Shown piece by piece: positions 1-7,172 of a stretch of DNA of 32,099 nt (within the stretch, counting starts at the first letter, position 1; the number at the start of each line of letters is the position of its first letter). The DNA lies in assembly GCA_002453165.1 (NCBI GenBank), contig DKGH01000023.1, forward strand, positions 1-32,099. The letters run 5' to 3'. The translations under genes were made by a program, and so were the position numbers. The DNA is from Verrucomicrobia bacterium UBA6775. Lineage in GTDB: Bacteria; Verrucomicrobiota; Verrucomicrobiia; Limisphaerales; UBA1096. The notes under the pieces are model-generated. The model saw only the letters and a program-made list of their open reading frames with translations. It had not been told where the DNA came from and ran no database searches.

Positions 1-266
1 AGTGGACGCTCGACGGCCAACCCGGACGCAGTGAGAGTTGTCACGGCTGTAACGAGGATCTGCGCATCTGCCTCAACTGTATCTTTTACAACGCCGGTGT
101 CGCCTACCAATGCCGCGAGCGCCGCGCCGAACCAGTGACTGAAAAACACCGGTCCAACTTCTGCGAGTACTTTGACTTTGCGCTGCGCGATTGGTCCGGC
201 GAAGGCACAGGCAACACCCGCGCCGACAAGGCGCGAAACGCCTTCAACGAACTCTTCGGCGACTAG
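1..266 (+). CDS. Cys-rich putative metal-binding protein, 3' end only
   Basis: An open frame enters from the left edge (first full codon at base 3) and ends at TAG 264-266, giving at least 87 residues. The start lies outside the window. The visible part has cysteines spaced as CHGC, then ICLNC, then YQCRERRAEP, then NFCEYF, six in all. Such spacing usually binds zinc or an iron-sulfur cluster. The stretch AYQCRERRAEPV...RSNFCEYFDF looks like a conserved family signature, but I cannot name the family with confidence. It is followed at 153 bases by the PII gene on the same strand. No membrane segment is visible. The function is unknown; a zinc-ribbon-like hypothetical protein is the safest description. 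Confidence 0.75.
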   Translation, partial: WTLDGQPGRSESCHGCNEDLRICLNCIFYNAGVAYQCRERRAEPVTEKHRSNFCEYFDFALRDWSGEGTGNTRADKARNAFNELFGD

Positions 267-418
267 CCAACCGGTTCCGCCAACCTCAATCAAATAGTTG
301 TCAAGCAGGATTCAACAGCTGCTCGAGAAAAAAAATTTGTAATCCAAAAAAACCTGTTGTCAGGAAAATCAGCGAAGACTAAGCTGCCCTTCCTGCAATC
401 AACTAAGAAAAGCAACCC

Positions 419-757
419 ATGAAGAAAATCGACGCAATCATCAAGCCATTCAAACTTGAGGATGTGAAGGACGCGCTGGCCACCGTCGGCGTGGAAGGGT
501 TGACCGTGACGGAGGTCAAGGGATTTGGCCGACAGAAAGGTCACACCGAGATCTACCGTGGCAGTGAATACACCGTCGATTTTCTTCCCAAAATCAAATT
601 GGAAATCGTGCTAGAAGACGATCAAGTCGAGGCTGCGGTTGACGCCATTGTCAAAAGCGCCAAGACGGACAAGATCGGTGACGGCAAGGTTTTCATCAGT
701 TCCATAGACAGCGTGACGCGCATTCGAACCGGTGAAACCGGCGCGGATGCCATCTAG
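419..757 (+). CDS. glnB: PII nitrogen regulatory protein
   Basis: This is a 112-residue protein, the usual PII length. It begins MKKIDAIIKPFKLEDVKDAL and carries the T-loop sequence GRQKGHTEIYRGSEYTVDF, with Tyr51 at the classical uridylylation position. The C-terminal GDGKVFISSIDSVTRIRTGE stretch matches the nucleotide-binding PII signature. PII trimers sense 2-oxoglutarate and ATP/ADP in the cytoplasm and control nitrogen assimilation targets such as glutamine synthetase adenylylation and ammonium channels. No amtB or glnA lies next to it, so GlnB and GlnK cannot be told apart here. No strong Shine-Dalgarno sequence precedes the ATG. A weak promoter-like pair (TTGTCA at 357-362, TAAGCT at 380-385, 17-base spacer) lies upstream. 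A GC-rich hairpin follows the stop directly. Confidence 0.96.
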   Translation: MKKIDAIIKPFKLEDVKDALATVGVEGLTVTEVKGFGRQKGHTEIYRGSEYTVDFLPKIKLEIVLEDDQVEAAVDAIVKSAKTDKIGDGKVFISSIDSVTRIRTGETGADAI

Positions 758-779
758 GCGGGTGTGTTTTCACACCGCC
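757..779 (+). terminator. Hairpin after the PII gene, terminator-like
   Basis: Bases 757-766 (GGCGGGTGTG) pair with 771-779 (CACACCGCC) around a TTTT loop, with one bulged G. The stem begins at the last base of the stop codon. No T-run follows, so this is a weak intrinsic terminator at best, or a 3'-end stabilising hairpin. Confidence 0.5.
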
Positions 780-1192
780 TCCGGGGACGCCGAAGGTTCG
801 TTCAAAGAGAACAAGCGAGTCATAGGCAAAAACCGGGGACGCAGATGGCGCCAAATGGCCTGATTTTGGGGTATTTTCTTATTGGTCAAGCAGACCGTGT
901 TTTTACCTGTGAATAACGTGTGGACAAAAGTTAATAGCTTCTGCTGGAAATCCAGCGGCAGCGTTTCTACTTTTTCCACCTACCTCGCGGTGAGCAGCCG
1001 TGAGGAAAGATCGGTTCAATCCGGTCAACAACCTGAGAACAACTAAGCAACCAACTGAAAACAAGCGACTTATGACACTTTTTTTAACCCAGCGAGAACA
1101 AATACCTCCCCGTTTCTCCATCGAACACCCGACCCAAACTGAGCATCTGGGTTCCAATTATACGTTGCTAATTCTTCAGCCTTCGGCGGTCA
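758..1192. other. Gene-free region upstream of dnaA; candidate origin or autoregulatory region
   Basis: No credible gene is seen in these 435 bases. The short frames lack family features and good starts. The region holds a cluster of DnaA-box-like 9-mers: 908-916 fits the relaxed consensus TTWTNCACA (reverse strand) exactly, while 919-927, 972-980 and 1192-1200 each miss one base. Short AT-rich tracts occur at about 862-885 and 1075-1086. A decamer CCGGGGACGC appears twice, near 781 and 834. This fits either oriC or feedback control of dnaA by DnaA. Nothing here decides between the two. Confidence 0.4.
908..927 (-). promoter_or_regulatory. Pair of DnaA-box-like sites
   Basis: TGTGAATAA at 908-916 matches the relaxed DnaA box (TGTGNAWAA, the complement of TTWTNCACA) at all positions. 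TGTGGACAA at 919-927 has one mismatch and the same orientation, with starts 11 bases apart, so both sit on about the same helical face. They lie about 270-290 bases upstream of the dnaA start. Confidence 0.45.
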
Positions 1193-2626
1193 GTGAATAA
1201 AACGGACACAAACTCGTTGTCTTCCCGCCGAATGAACGCTTCCACCGAGGAAATCTGGACACAAGCGAGCGAAACGCTCCGCAGCATGGTCAATCCGGAT
1301 TTGTTCAATCTCTGGTTTGATCCCATCCGGTTGGATTCCATTGGCGAAACCGACGCAACCTTGAAGGTTCCCAACGAATTCTGCGCAGTTTGGCTCAAGG
1401 ACAATTATAGGGAGCTGTTGCAGGACGTTCTCTCCCACATCACCGGCTCCAAGTTGACGGTTCAATTTGATGTCAACTCCGAGACATCACCCAGCCGGGT
1501 TCCCGCAGGTACTCCCGAGTTGGATTCACCCGTCAAAGAGCCCACCAAGCCATCAAGGACAAAGTCATACACAAGTCGCGCATCAAAAAACAGCGACTCG
1601 ATGGAAAAACTGTTCAACCCCAAGAACACCTTTTCCACGTTCGTGGTTGGTGACAACAACAGTTTCGCACACGCAGCGGCGTTGGCCGTCGCACAATCCC
1701 CAGGTCGCTCGTACAATCCTCTCTTCCTTTATGGCGGCGTGGGACTGGGCAAGACTCACCTGTTGCACGCCATCGCACACTATGCACTGGAGGAAAATCC
1801 GCGCCTGAAGGTCGCCTATCTTTCCTCCGAGAAATTTACCAACAAATACATCGACGCCATTCAAAACAACGAGTTGGCCAAGTTCCGGCGCACTTACCGC
1901 AAGACGGACATTTTGTTGATCGATGACATCCAGTTCTTGGCTGGCAAGGAACGAATCCAGGAGGAATTTTTCCACACGTTTAACGCACTCCACGAGGGCC
2001 ACAAGCAGATCGTAATGACCTGCGACCGGCCCGCGAATGAGATCAAGGATCTTGAGAAACGTCTGGTTTCCCGTTTTGAGTGGGGGCTGGTCACGGACAT
2101 GCAGCCACCGAATTACGAGACCCGCCTAGCTATCCTTCGCAAAAAAGCGGCCTCCATCGACGTGCAGGTGCCAGAGGACGTGGTGGCGCTGTTGGCCAAG
2201 CGAATCCGCAGCAACATCCGCCGACTGGAAGGCGCGCTCATTCGGGTTTCCTCATATCAATCCCTCATCGGCAAACCGATGTCCCCCTCTGCCGTGGAAG
2301 GGCTGCTTAAGGATTTGTTCCACGAGGAAGGCCGCACGATCATCTCGATCGATCAAATCCAAAAAAGGGTTGCGGAGCATTACGACATTCGACTGGCCGA
2401 CATGACCAGCCGTCGCAGGCCGGAAAACATCGCCTTTCCCCGTCAGGTTGCGATGTATCTTTCACGCGAGCTCACCGGCAAATCGCTCAACTCAATCGGC
2501 GAGGCATTCGGTGGGCGCGACCATGGCACCGTGCTGCACGCCTGCCGATTGGTTCGCGACAGAATGGAAGTCGATACAGACGTCCGTCAGGCGGTTCGCT
2601 ATCTGCAGGGCCAGATTTCCCGCTAA
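1193..2626 (+). CDS. dnaA: Chromosomal replication initiator DnaA
   Basis: The protein has 477 residues from GTG 1193. An in-frame ATG at 1232 (464 residues, MNASTEEIW...) is equally plausible, since neither has a good Shine-Dalgarno. Domain I is about residues 15-95, a low-complexity linker runs to about 135, and the AAA+ domain follows. It has Walker A GGVGLGKT at 181-188 and Walker B LLIDD at 241-245. The C-terminal DNA-binding domain shows the DnaA signature GGRDHGTVLHACRLV near 447-461. DnaA-ATP binds DnaA boxes and opens the origin. The gene stands alone, with no dnaN or recF beside it. Its stop overlaps that of a convergent gene. Base 1192-1200, across the GTG, resembles a DnaA box with one mismatch. 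One copy of the dispersed palindrome (2192-2202) encodes LAKR in the AAA+ lid region. Confidence 0.98.
   Translation: MNKTDTNSLSSRRMNASTEEIWTQASETLRSMVNPDLFNLWFDPIRLDSIGETDATLKVPNEFCAVWLKDNYRELLQDVLSHITGSKLTVQFDVNSETSPSRVPAGTPELDSPVKEPTKPSRTKSYTSRASKNSDSMEKLFNPKNTFSTFVVGDNNSFAHAAALAVAQSPGRSYNPLFLYGGVGLGKTHLLHAIAHYALEENPRLKVAYLSSEKFTNKYIDAIQNNELAKFRRTYRKTDILLIDDIQFLAGKERIQEEFFHTFNALHEGHKQIVMTCDRPANEIKDLEKRLVSRFEWGLVTDMQPPNYETRLAILRKKAASIDVQVPEDVVALLAKRIRSNIRRLEGALIRVSSYQSLIGKPMSPSAVEGLLKDLFHEEGRTIISIDQIQKRVAEHYDIRLADMTSRRRPENIAFPRQVAMYLSRELTGKSLNSIGEAFGGRDHGTVLHACRLVRDRMEVDTDVRQAVRYLQGQISR
2192..2202. repeat. Dispersed palindrome unit inside dnaA
   Basis: TTGGCCAAGCG, read as LAKR in the DnaA frame. 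It sits where DnaA proteins normally have a similar residue pattern (IAxRI), so it may be native sequence written in matching codons. Confidence 0.6.
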
Positions 2627-3834
2627 TTCGCCGGCGTTTCCCTGACCGTCGGCCAAGTGATCCCGAAAAACTCGGCCGGCTTGGCAAAGATCGCAGCCGG
2701 CATTCCGAGCGCCTCTTTCAATTCAACGTCACGATCCCAGGGATTTTCGATCGAGCTGATCGTCTGCATCTGCTCCCGGGTCAGGTTTAGCGGAAAATAC
2801 CACGGCGACACCGCCGCGGTGTTGATCAGTGGAAAATCCGAGCCATAAAGCAGTTTCCCCTCAAACTTTTTCTCGGAGAGCGTTTTTTGGAGATACCCCG
2901 GTTTGTTGATCTGCGTCATGCTGGAGATGTCGGCGTAGAGATTCGGATATGTCTCGAGCATGGCGATCAACCGGTCGATGTCCTCCTCCCCCTCGTTTTC
3001 GCCGGTCGAGGCGGCATGCGCCACGATCACCTTCACCCCCAAGTCGAGCGCCAACCTGAGCCGAACCGGATCCGCGAGTTCATCCCGCGCATGCGTGAAC
3101 GAGCGTTCCGCACCGGCGTGCGTCAACAACGGGAGATTCAGTTCCACCAGTTTGCGATAAAACGGCTCGAGCGACTTGTCGGCGGGGTCGATGAACTGGA
3201 TCGACGGCAGCCACTTGACTAACATCGCGCCGTTGTCCCTGGCCCATTGCAGCCGCTCCAACGCATCAGGCCGATGCGGATTGATGCTGGCACCGAAACG
3301 GAGAGTCGGATACTTCGCGGTCTCCTTGGCGACGTACTCGTTTGGGATGAAAAACTCGGTCCGGTCGCGATCCAGTTTGCCATTGTCTCCGATCACGCCG
3401 TCCATCGCGAGGATGATCGCCGCCCCCACCCGCTCACTCTCCTCCACCCGCTTGGCCAGGCGCTCGATCAGCAACTGATCCCCCTTGGCCTCCACCTCCG
3501 CCAACGTCACGCCGAACGCCTTGAGGTAAATGTTGAACCGGAAATTATTCCGCAGTTCCTTGGACACAAAGCAACCACTCCCCCCCGCACCGATGCCGGC
3601 CGTGTGACAATGCATGTCGAAAATTGGCTCCGCATACCGCTTGGCCACGGGCTGATAAGGGCCGGAAAAGAAAACCAAGCGCATCACGAGTAGTAGCAAA
3701 GCGAGGATCACCAGCCCCTTGGCCAAGCGCTTGGCCAAGCGAGTCAATCGCCCCGTTGGCTTCCGTTGTTCGTTGGTGTTTTCGGTTTCGTCATTCACAA
3801 TTGCATTCTTGAGTTTTCGGTTGGCCAGGCGCAC
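2623..3834 (-). CDS. Membrane-anchored amidohydrolase (amidohydrolase-2 family)
   Basis: The protein has about 403 residues from GTG 3834. An in-frame GTG at 3798 (MNDETENTNEQ...) is an alternative start; neither has a convincing ribosome site. Residues 40-57 (GLVILALLLLVMRLVFF) form one membrane segment preceded by a basic stretch RLTRLAKRLAK. A metal-dependent TIM-barrel hydrolase domain follows: DMHCH supplies the first metal ligands, LLTHAGAE and VIVAHAAS supply later histidines, and LLYGSDFPL carries the aspartate near the end. The substrate is not evident. Its last bases overlap the dnaA stop (CTAA shared by both stops), and it is divergent from the small gene at 3844. The basic stretch before the membrane segment is encoded by a double copy of the dispersed palindrome. 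Confidence 0.88.
   Translation of the reverse strand: MRLANRKLKNAIVNDETENTNEQRKPTGRLTRLAKRLAKGLVILALLLLVMRLVFFSGPYQPVAKRYAEPIFDMHCHTAGIGAGGSGCFVSKELRNNFRFNIYLKAFGVTLAEVEAKGDQLLIERLAKRVEESERVGAAIILAMDGVIGDNGKLDRDRTEFFIPNEYVAKETAKYPTLRFGASINPHRPDALERLQWARDNGAMLVKWLPSIQFIDPADKSLEPFYRKLVELNLPLLTHAGAERSFTHARDELADPVRLRLALDLGVKVIVAHAASTGENEGEEDIDRLIAMLETYPNLYADISSMTQINKPGYLQKTLSEKKFEGKLLYGSDFPLINTAAVSPWYFPLNLTREQMQTISSIENPWDRDVELKEALGMPAAIFAKPAEFFGITWPTVRETPAN
3718..3741. repeat. Two-unit nested palindrome in the amidohydrolase gene
   Basis: Two exact 12-base units CTTGGCCAAGCG in tandem (24 bases); the first 22 bases form a perfect palindrome made of two smaller palindromes. It encodes LAKRLAK just before the membrane segment of the minus-strand gene. 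Confidence 0.95.
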
Positions 3835-3843
3835 AATGGGGGC

Positions 3844-4248
3844 ATGTCAGAAATAGCAGAATTCCTCCATCACGGCGCGGAACAAATCACACCTAAAATT
3901 CTGCATGGAATCCACAAAAAACTCCCGGCACTCAAGCTGCAGTTCGCCGAGATCAACGCGCCGGAATTCCCGCATCTCGTGGAGCAACTCGAGTTTCTCG
4001 CGGATGTCGTGGAGGATTTCGTCGAGGGAGCCGACAAAGATCTACCCTACGTTGCCGTCGCCGAGGCGGCCTACGCCCTCGTCTACGCTCACAACGAACT
4101 GGGGCTGATTCCAAACCACATCAACCACGTCGGGCGGGCGGACGACTCGGCCGTCGTCCGGGCGGTATTGATCGAGAACGAACGTGTACTCTCCGAATAT
4201 GCCGAGCGACACGATCTCGAATGGTCTCTCGTCACGGTCAAGCCGTGA
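3844..4248 (+). CDS. Small YkvA/DUF1232-like protein
   Basis: The 134-residue protein starts at ATG 3844, after a GGGGG run. An upstream in-frame start at 3766 would run through the start of the divergent amidohydrolase gene and is rejected. The N-terminal half is acidic and helical (LVEQLEFLADVVEDFVEGADKD). The second half, AYALVYAHNELGLIPNHINHVGRADDSAVVRAVL, resembles the DUF1232/YkvA core (alanine-rich helix, then an IPD-like turn, then GxxDD). The similarity is partial, since the usual IPD reads IPN, so the family call is tentative. Its function is unknown. It overlaps the convergent glycosyltransferase gene by 11 bases at its 3' end. Confidence 0.75.
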   Translation: MSEIAEFLHHGAEQITPKILHGIHKKLPALKLQFAEINAPEFPHLVEQLEFLADVVEDFVEGADKDLPYVAVAEAAYALVYAHNELGLIPNHINHVGRADDSAVVRAVLIENERVLSEYAERHDLEWSLVTVKP

Positions 4249-5878
4249 CCATCTCCCGCAGCGCCGACTCCAGTTCACGGGCGTATCCGGCGTGGTCCAT
4301 CTGCGGCGAAGCCTGAAACCGTTCCCGCAATCCGGCAGCCCGTTCCGCGAGTCGCCCCGGTGCCGCCGCCCAGCCAACCGCCTTGGCCACCAAGTCCTCC
4401 CGGTTCGCCGCGACAAATTCCTCCAACCCCACGCCGGCCAGCAGCCCCACGCCCTGCCGCGACACGTAACTGTCTCCTGCCAGCGTCAGGATCGGCGTAC
4501 CCATCCAGAGACAATCACCGGTCGTCACGCCCCCGTTGTACGGGAATGGATCAAGCATTAGGTCGATCTTGTTGTGCAACTCGAGGTAGACCGGCTCCGG
4601 GCCCTTGGCCGCGAAAATCAGTTGGCTTTCATCCACGTCGTGACGACCGAATTTCTCGAGCAACAGCCCCTCGTGTGCCGGATCGTTTCGCACCAACAAA
4701 AGCAGCCGAAACTCGGGGCAGGCCTGCAGAATTTCACTCCATGCCCGCACGGCCGCCTCGCTGATCTTGGCCGGATTATTCAGGCAGCCAAACGTGAACG
4801 GCTTCCCCTCGAGGCTGGGCAAAGTGCCCGGCTCGGGGCTGATGTCCGGCGGCCCGTACACCCACGCCGTCCGATGTAGTCGATACAGCCGCTCGACGTA
4901 CAACGACTCCGTGCCGGCCGGATCCGCCACGGCATCGGTGATGCGATAATCCACCGCACTCAACCCGGTCGTGTTGGGATACCCAAACAAAGTCGCCTGC
5001 ACCGGGGCCGGCTTTTGCGCCAACACAGCCAGCCGATTCCCCGAGGTGTGGCCGGAGAAATCGAGCAGCACATCTAGCCGATCGGAACGCATCAACTGCA
5101 CCACTTCCGCGTCTGATTGTCCCGCAATGTTGTGCCAACTTTCGACCAAGCCGCGATAACGCTGCTTGGTCGGAGTCTCGTCGCTAGAATTGTCGTAAAC
5201 GATCGGCGTCACCCCTTCCCGATCCAAATGCTGCCAAACGGCCGAGGCCATGCGCCCCACCGGGTGATAACGAAAATCCGCCGACAAAAACCCCACCCGC
5301 AACGGCCGCTGCCCATCGTACTCCGGCCACTCGGCAGGTTCAGCCGGCTCGCAGCCGAACCGCTCGCCCCACTCACGGTGCGCTGTCGCGATCTCCTCCC
5401 GGCTGATCCCGGAATCATATTGCAGCGCAAAAATCAGGTTGCTGTGCGCTGCCGGGGCATCGGGATAAATTGCGAGCGACTGCCGGTAGCAATCGATCGC
5501 CCGGCCGGACTCCCCCAGGTCCAGCCATGCGTTACCAAGGTTGGAGAGAATGAACGGGTCAGCCGGACGCAACTCCAGTGCGCGACCATACGCCTCGACC
5601 GCTTCGCCGGTGCGGCTGAGCGCGCGTAAGACATTGCCCAGCCGGATGTGCCCGCGAACCTGCGATGCGTCCAGCGCGATCGCCTGTTCCAGTTGGCCAA
5701 GCGCCTCGGCGTCCCGGCCGATCTCGCTCAACACTTGGCCAAGCGAAAGCCGTGCCCGGGCATCGTCCGGGCGAAGTTCGACGCAACGCTGAAGGCAGGA
5801 CACCGCCTCGGCCGCCTGCCCCCTGGCCAAGCGCTCCTCTCCCTCGCGGAGTTGTTCGTCGAATGAATCGGTGTCCAT
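4238..5878 (-). CDS. TPR-repeat O-GlcNAc transferase-like glycosyltransferase (GT41)
   Basis: The protein has about 546 residues from ATG 5878; GTG 5884 is two codons upstream. Residues 1-165 form TPR units (e.g. ARLSLGQVLSEIGRDAEALG, GHIRLGNVLRALSRTGEAVE). Residues 190-545 match the bacterial OGT/SPINDLY catalytic region: RVGFLSADFRYHPVGRM, LLDFSGHTSGNRL, QATLFGYPNTTGL, FTFGCLNNPAKI and DPFPYNGGVTTGDCLWMGTP. GT41 enzymes transfer GlcNAc or related sugars to Ser/Thr of proteins; the bacterial acceptors are mostly unknown. No signal peptide is seen, so it should act in the cytoplasm. It is the last gene of the leftward run, 64 bases after the propeller gene. Three palindrome-like copies fall inside the TPR part and a two-unit copy lies just upstream. 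Confidence 0.93.
   Translation of the reverse strand: MDTDSFDEQLREGEERLARGQAAEAVSCLQRCVELRPDDARARLSLGQVLSEIGRDAEALGQLEQAIALDASQVRGHIRLGNVLRALSRTGEAVEAYGRALELRPADPFILSNLGNAWLDLGESGRAIDCYRQSLAIYPDAPAAHSNLIFALQYDSGISREEIATAHREWGERFGCEPAEPAEWPEYDGQRPLRVGFLSADFRYHPVGRMASAVWQHLDREGVTPIVYDNSSDETPTKQRYRGLVESWHNIAGQSDAEVVQLMRSDRLDVLLDFSGHTSGNRLAVLAQKPAPVQATLFGYPNTTGLSAVDYRITDAVADPAGTESLYVERLYRLHRTAWVYGPPDISPEPGTLPSLEGKPFTFGCLNNPAKISEAAVRAWSEILQACPEFRLLLLVRNDPAHEGLLLEKFGRHDVDESQLIFAAKGPEPVYLELHNKIDLMLDPFPYNGGVTTGDCLWMGTPILTLAGDSYVSRQGVGLLAGVGLEEFVAANREDLVAKAVGWAAAPGRLAERAAGLRERFQASPQMDHAGYARELESALREMVTA
5693..5745. repeat. Two palindrome units inside the GT41 TPR region
   Basis: TTGGCCAAGCG at 5693-5703 and CTTGGCCAAGCG at 5734-5745. 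On the minus strand both are read in the LGQ frame, within TPR helices (ALGQLEQA and SLGQVLSE). A near copy lies at 5823-5832. Confidence 0.85.
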
Positions 5879-5925
5879 CGGCACGCCGCGCCGACTTCAA
5901 ATCAGTTCGGCGAAAGTGTCAACGG

Positions 5926-5945
5926 CTTGGCCAAGCGCTTGGCCA
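5926..5945. repeat. Two-unit nested palindrome after the PQQ-like gene stop
   Basis: One full unit plus most of a second (ends GGCCA). It lies 3 bases beyond the stop of the minus-strand propeller gene and 47 bases before the GT41 start. Confidence 0.92.
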
Positions 5946-5948
5946 GAT

Positions 5949-7163
5949 TTAGAGGCGGGTCTTGCGCGAAATCTTCCAAATATGCCCGTTGCTGCGAACA
6001 AACAATGCCCCGTTGGAAACCGCCGGCGAACACTGGATCATCTCACCGAGATCCATCTTGCCAACGACGTTGCCCTCCGGCGCAGTCAGGTCCACCACCT
6101 GCGCGAGCCCCTCCTCGCTGAAGATGTACATGTGATTGTCCGCCACCACCGGCGAGCCGCCGAACGGCCCGTCGAGCCGCAACTGCCACAGCCGGTTGCC
6201 GCTGTCGACATCCGCACAGGCAAGCACGCCTGCGTTGTTGAGACTGTAGACCTTGCGTCCATGCACAAGCGGACTGGCCGTGCCCGGGCGCAGTCGACCG
6301 GAACGCCATTTTTGCTCGAACGACTTGCCGTCGGCACCGAGCTTGAGAGCCGTCAAGCCATGCGACGGCACAAACAACATGTCTCCCGCCAGCGCGCTCG
6401 AAGGAATCGTGGCGGCACCATCAGCGTAGTGCCACTCGACCTTGCCGCTGGCCGGGTTGATCGCGTGAATGCCCTTGCCGGACTGCAGCAGCACCTGCTC
6501 CTTCCCTGCTTTGTCCCGGCGCACTGTGGCCGTGGTCCAGTTCGCGGACTTGGGCCGATCAATTTTCCAGAGATTGCCGCCGGTGGTTTTGTTCAGTCCG
6601 GCGACGAACGATTCGCTGTCATTCTCCACCTGCGCCACCAGCACGTCCCCGGCCAATACCAACGACGAGGCCATGCCGAGGCTGTTGCGCGCGTTCGGGT
6701 AATCCACCGTCAGACCGCGCAACCACTTCAGGTTGCCGTCGAGGTCGAGACAAAACAGGTCGTTTGAAGAAAAAATGGCGAACAGCAGTTTGCCATCGGT
6801 CACCGGCGTGGGCGCGGCCACGCTGGTTTTCTTGTGACACATCGTGCTGCCCATCACCCAAAATTGGCGTTTCCAGATCACCGATCCATCGGCCGCGTTT
6901 AGGCAGAGAATCTGCAGCCGGTCCTGCCTCGTCCCGCCGCTGGCCGTTACGAAAACCCGATCACCCAACACCAGCGGGCTGGACAGTCCCTTTCCCGGCA
7001 GCGCGGTTTTCCAGGCCACATGCTTTTCCGCGCTGAGCTTCACCGGCAGGCCGACTTCATCGGACAGCCCGTTGCCCAGCGGCCCGCGAAACCCGGTCCA
7101 GTCCCCGGCAAACACACCTGCGGCCGAACCGGCCAACGCGACGATCATCAATTGTCTTTTCAT
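5949..7163 (-). CDS. Exported PQQ-like beta-propeller protein
   Basis: The 404-residue protein starts at ATG 7163. A signal peptide (MKRQLMIVALAGSAAGVFA, cleavage before GDW) precedes WTGFRGPLGNGLSD, a motif typical of PQQ-like propeller proteins of Planctomycetes and Verrucomicrobia. Repeated blades follow (ADGSVIWKRQFW, LDGNLKWLRGLTVD, TGGNLWKIDRPK, ASGKVEWHYADG, DSGNRLWQLRLDG). The fold resembles BamB and alcohol dehydrogenase propellers. No dehydrogenase catalytic module is visible, so it is probably a binding or scaffold propeller rather than a proven enzyme. It follows the HEAT/jelly-roll gene by 9 bases, which suggests co-transcription. A two-unit palindrome begins three bases after its stop. 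Confidence 0.9.
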   Translation of the reverse strand: MKRQLMIVALAGSAAGVFAGDWTGFRGPLGNGLSDEVGLPVKLSAEKHVAWKTALPGKGLSSPLVLGDRVFVTASGGTRQDRLQILCLNAADGSVIWKRQFWVMGSTMCHKKTSVAAPTPVTDGKLLFAIFSSNDLFCLDLDGNLKWLRGLTVDYPNARNSLGMASSLVLAGDVLVAQVENDSESFVAGLNKTTGGNLWKIDRPKSANWTTATVRRDKAGKEQVLLQSGKGIHAINPASGKVEWHYADGAATIPSSALAGDMLFVPSHGLTALKLGADGKSFEQKWRSGRLRPGTASPLVHGRKVYSLNNAGVLACADVDSGNRLWQLRLDGPFGGSPVVADNHMYIFSEEGLAQVVDLTAPEGNVVGKMDLGEMIQCSPAVSNGALFVRSNGHIWKISRKTRL

Positions 7164-7172
7164 CCTTCTAAA

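Noticed and set aside
780..843. Direct repeat CCGGGGACGC near 781 and 834 as an insertion-sequence scar
   Set aside because: Only 10 bases, no terminal inverted repeats and no transposase remains between them.
1000..1200. 66-codon plus-strand frame before dnaA
   Set aside because: No ribosome site, no domain, and it overlaps the DnaA-box region and the dnaA start.
3718..3741. CRISPR array or tandem repeat array
   Set aside because: The repeats are short palindromes scattered singly or in pairs with no regular spacers and no cas genes.
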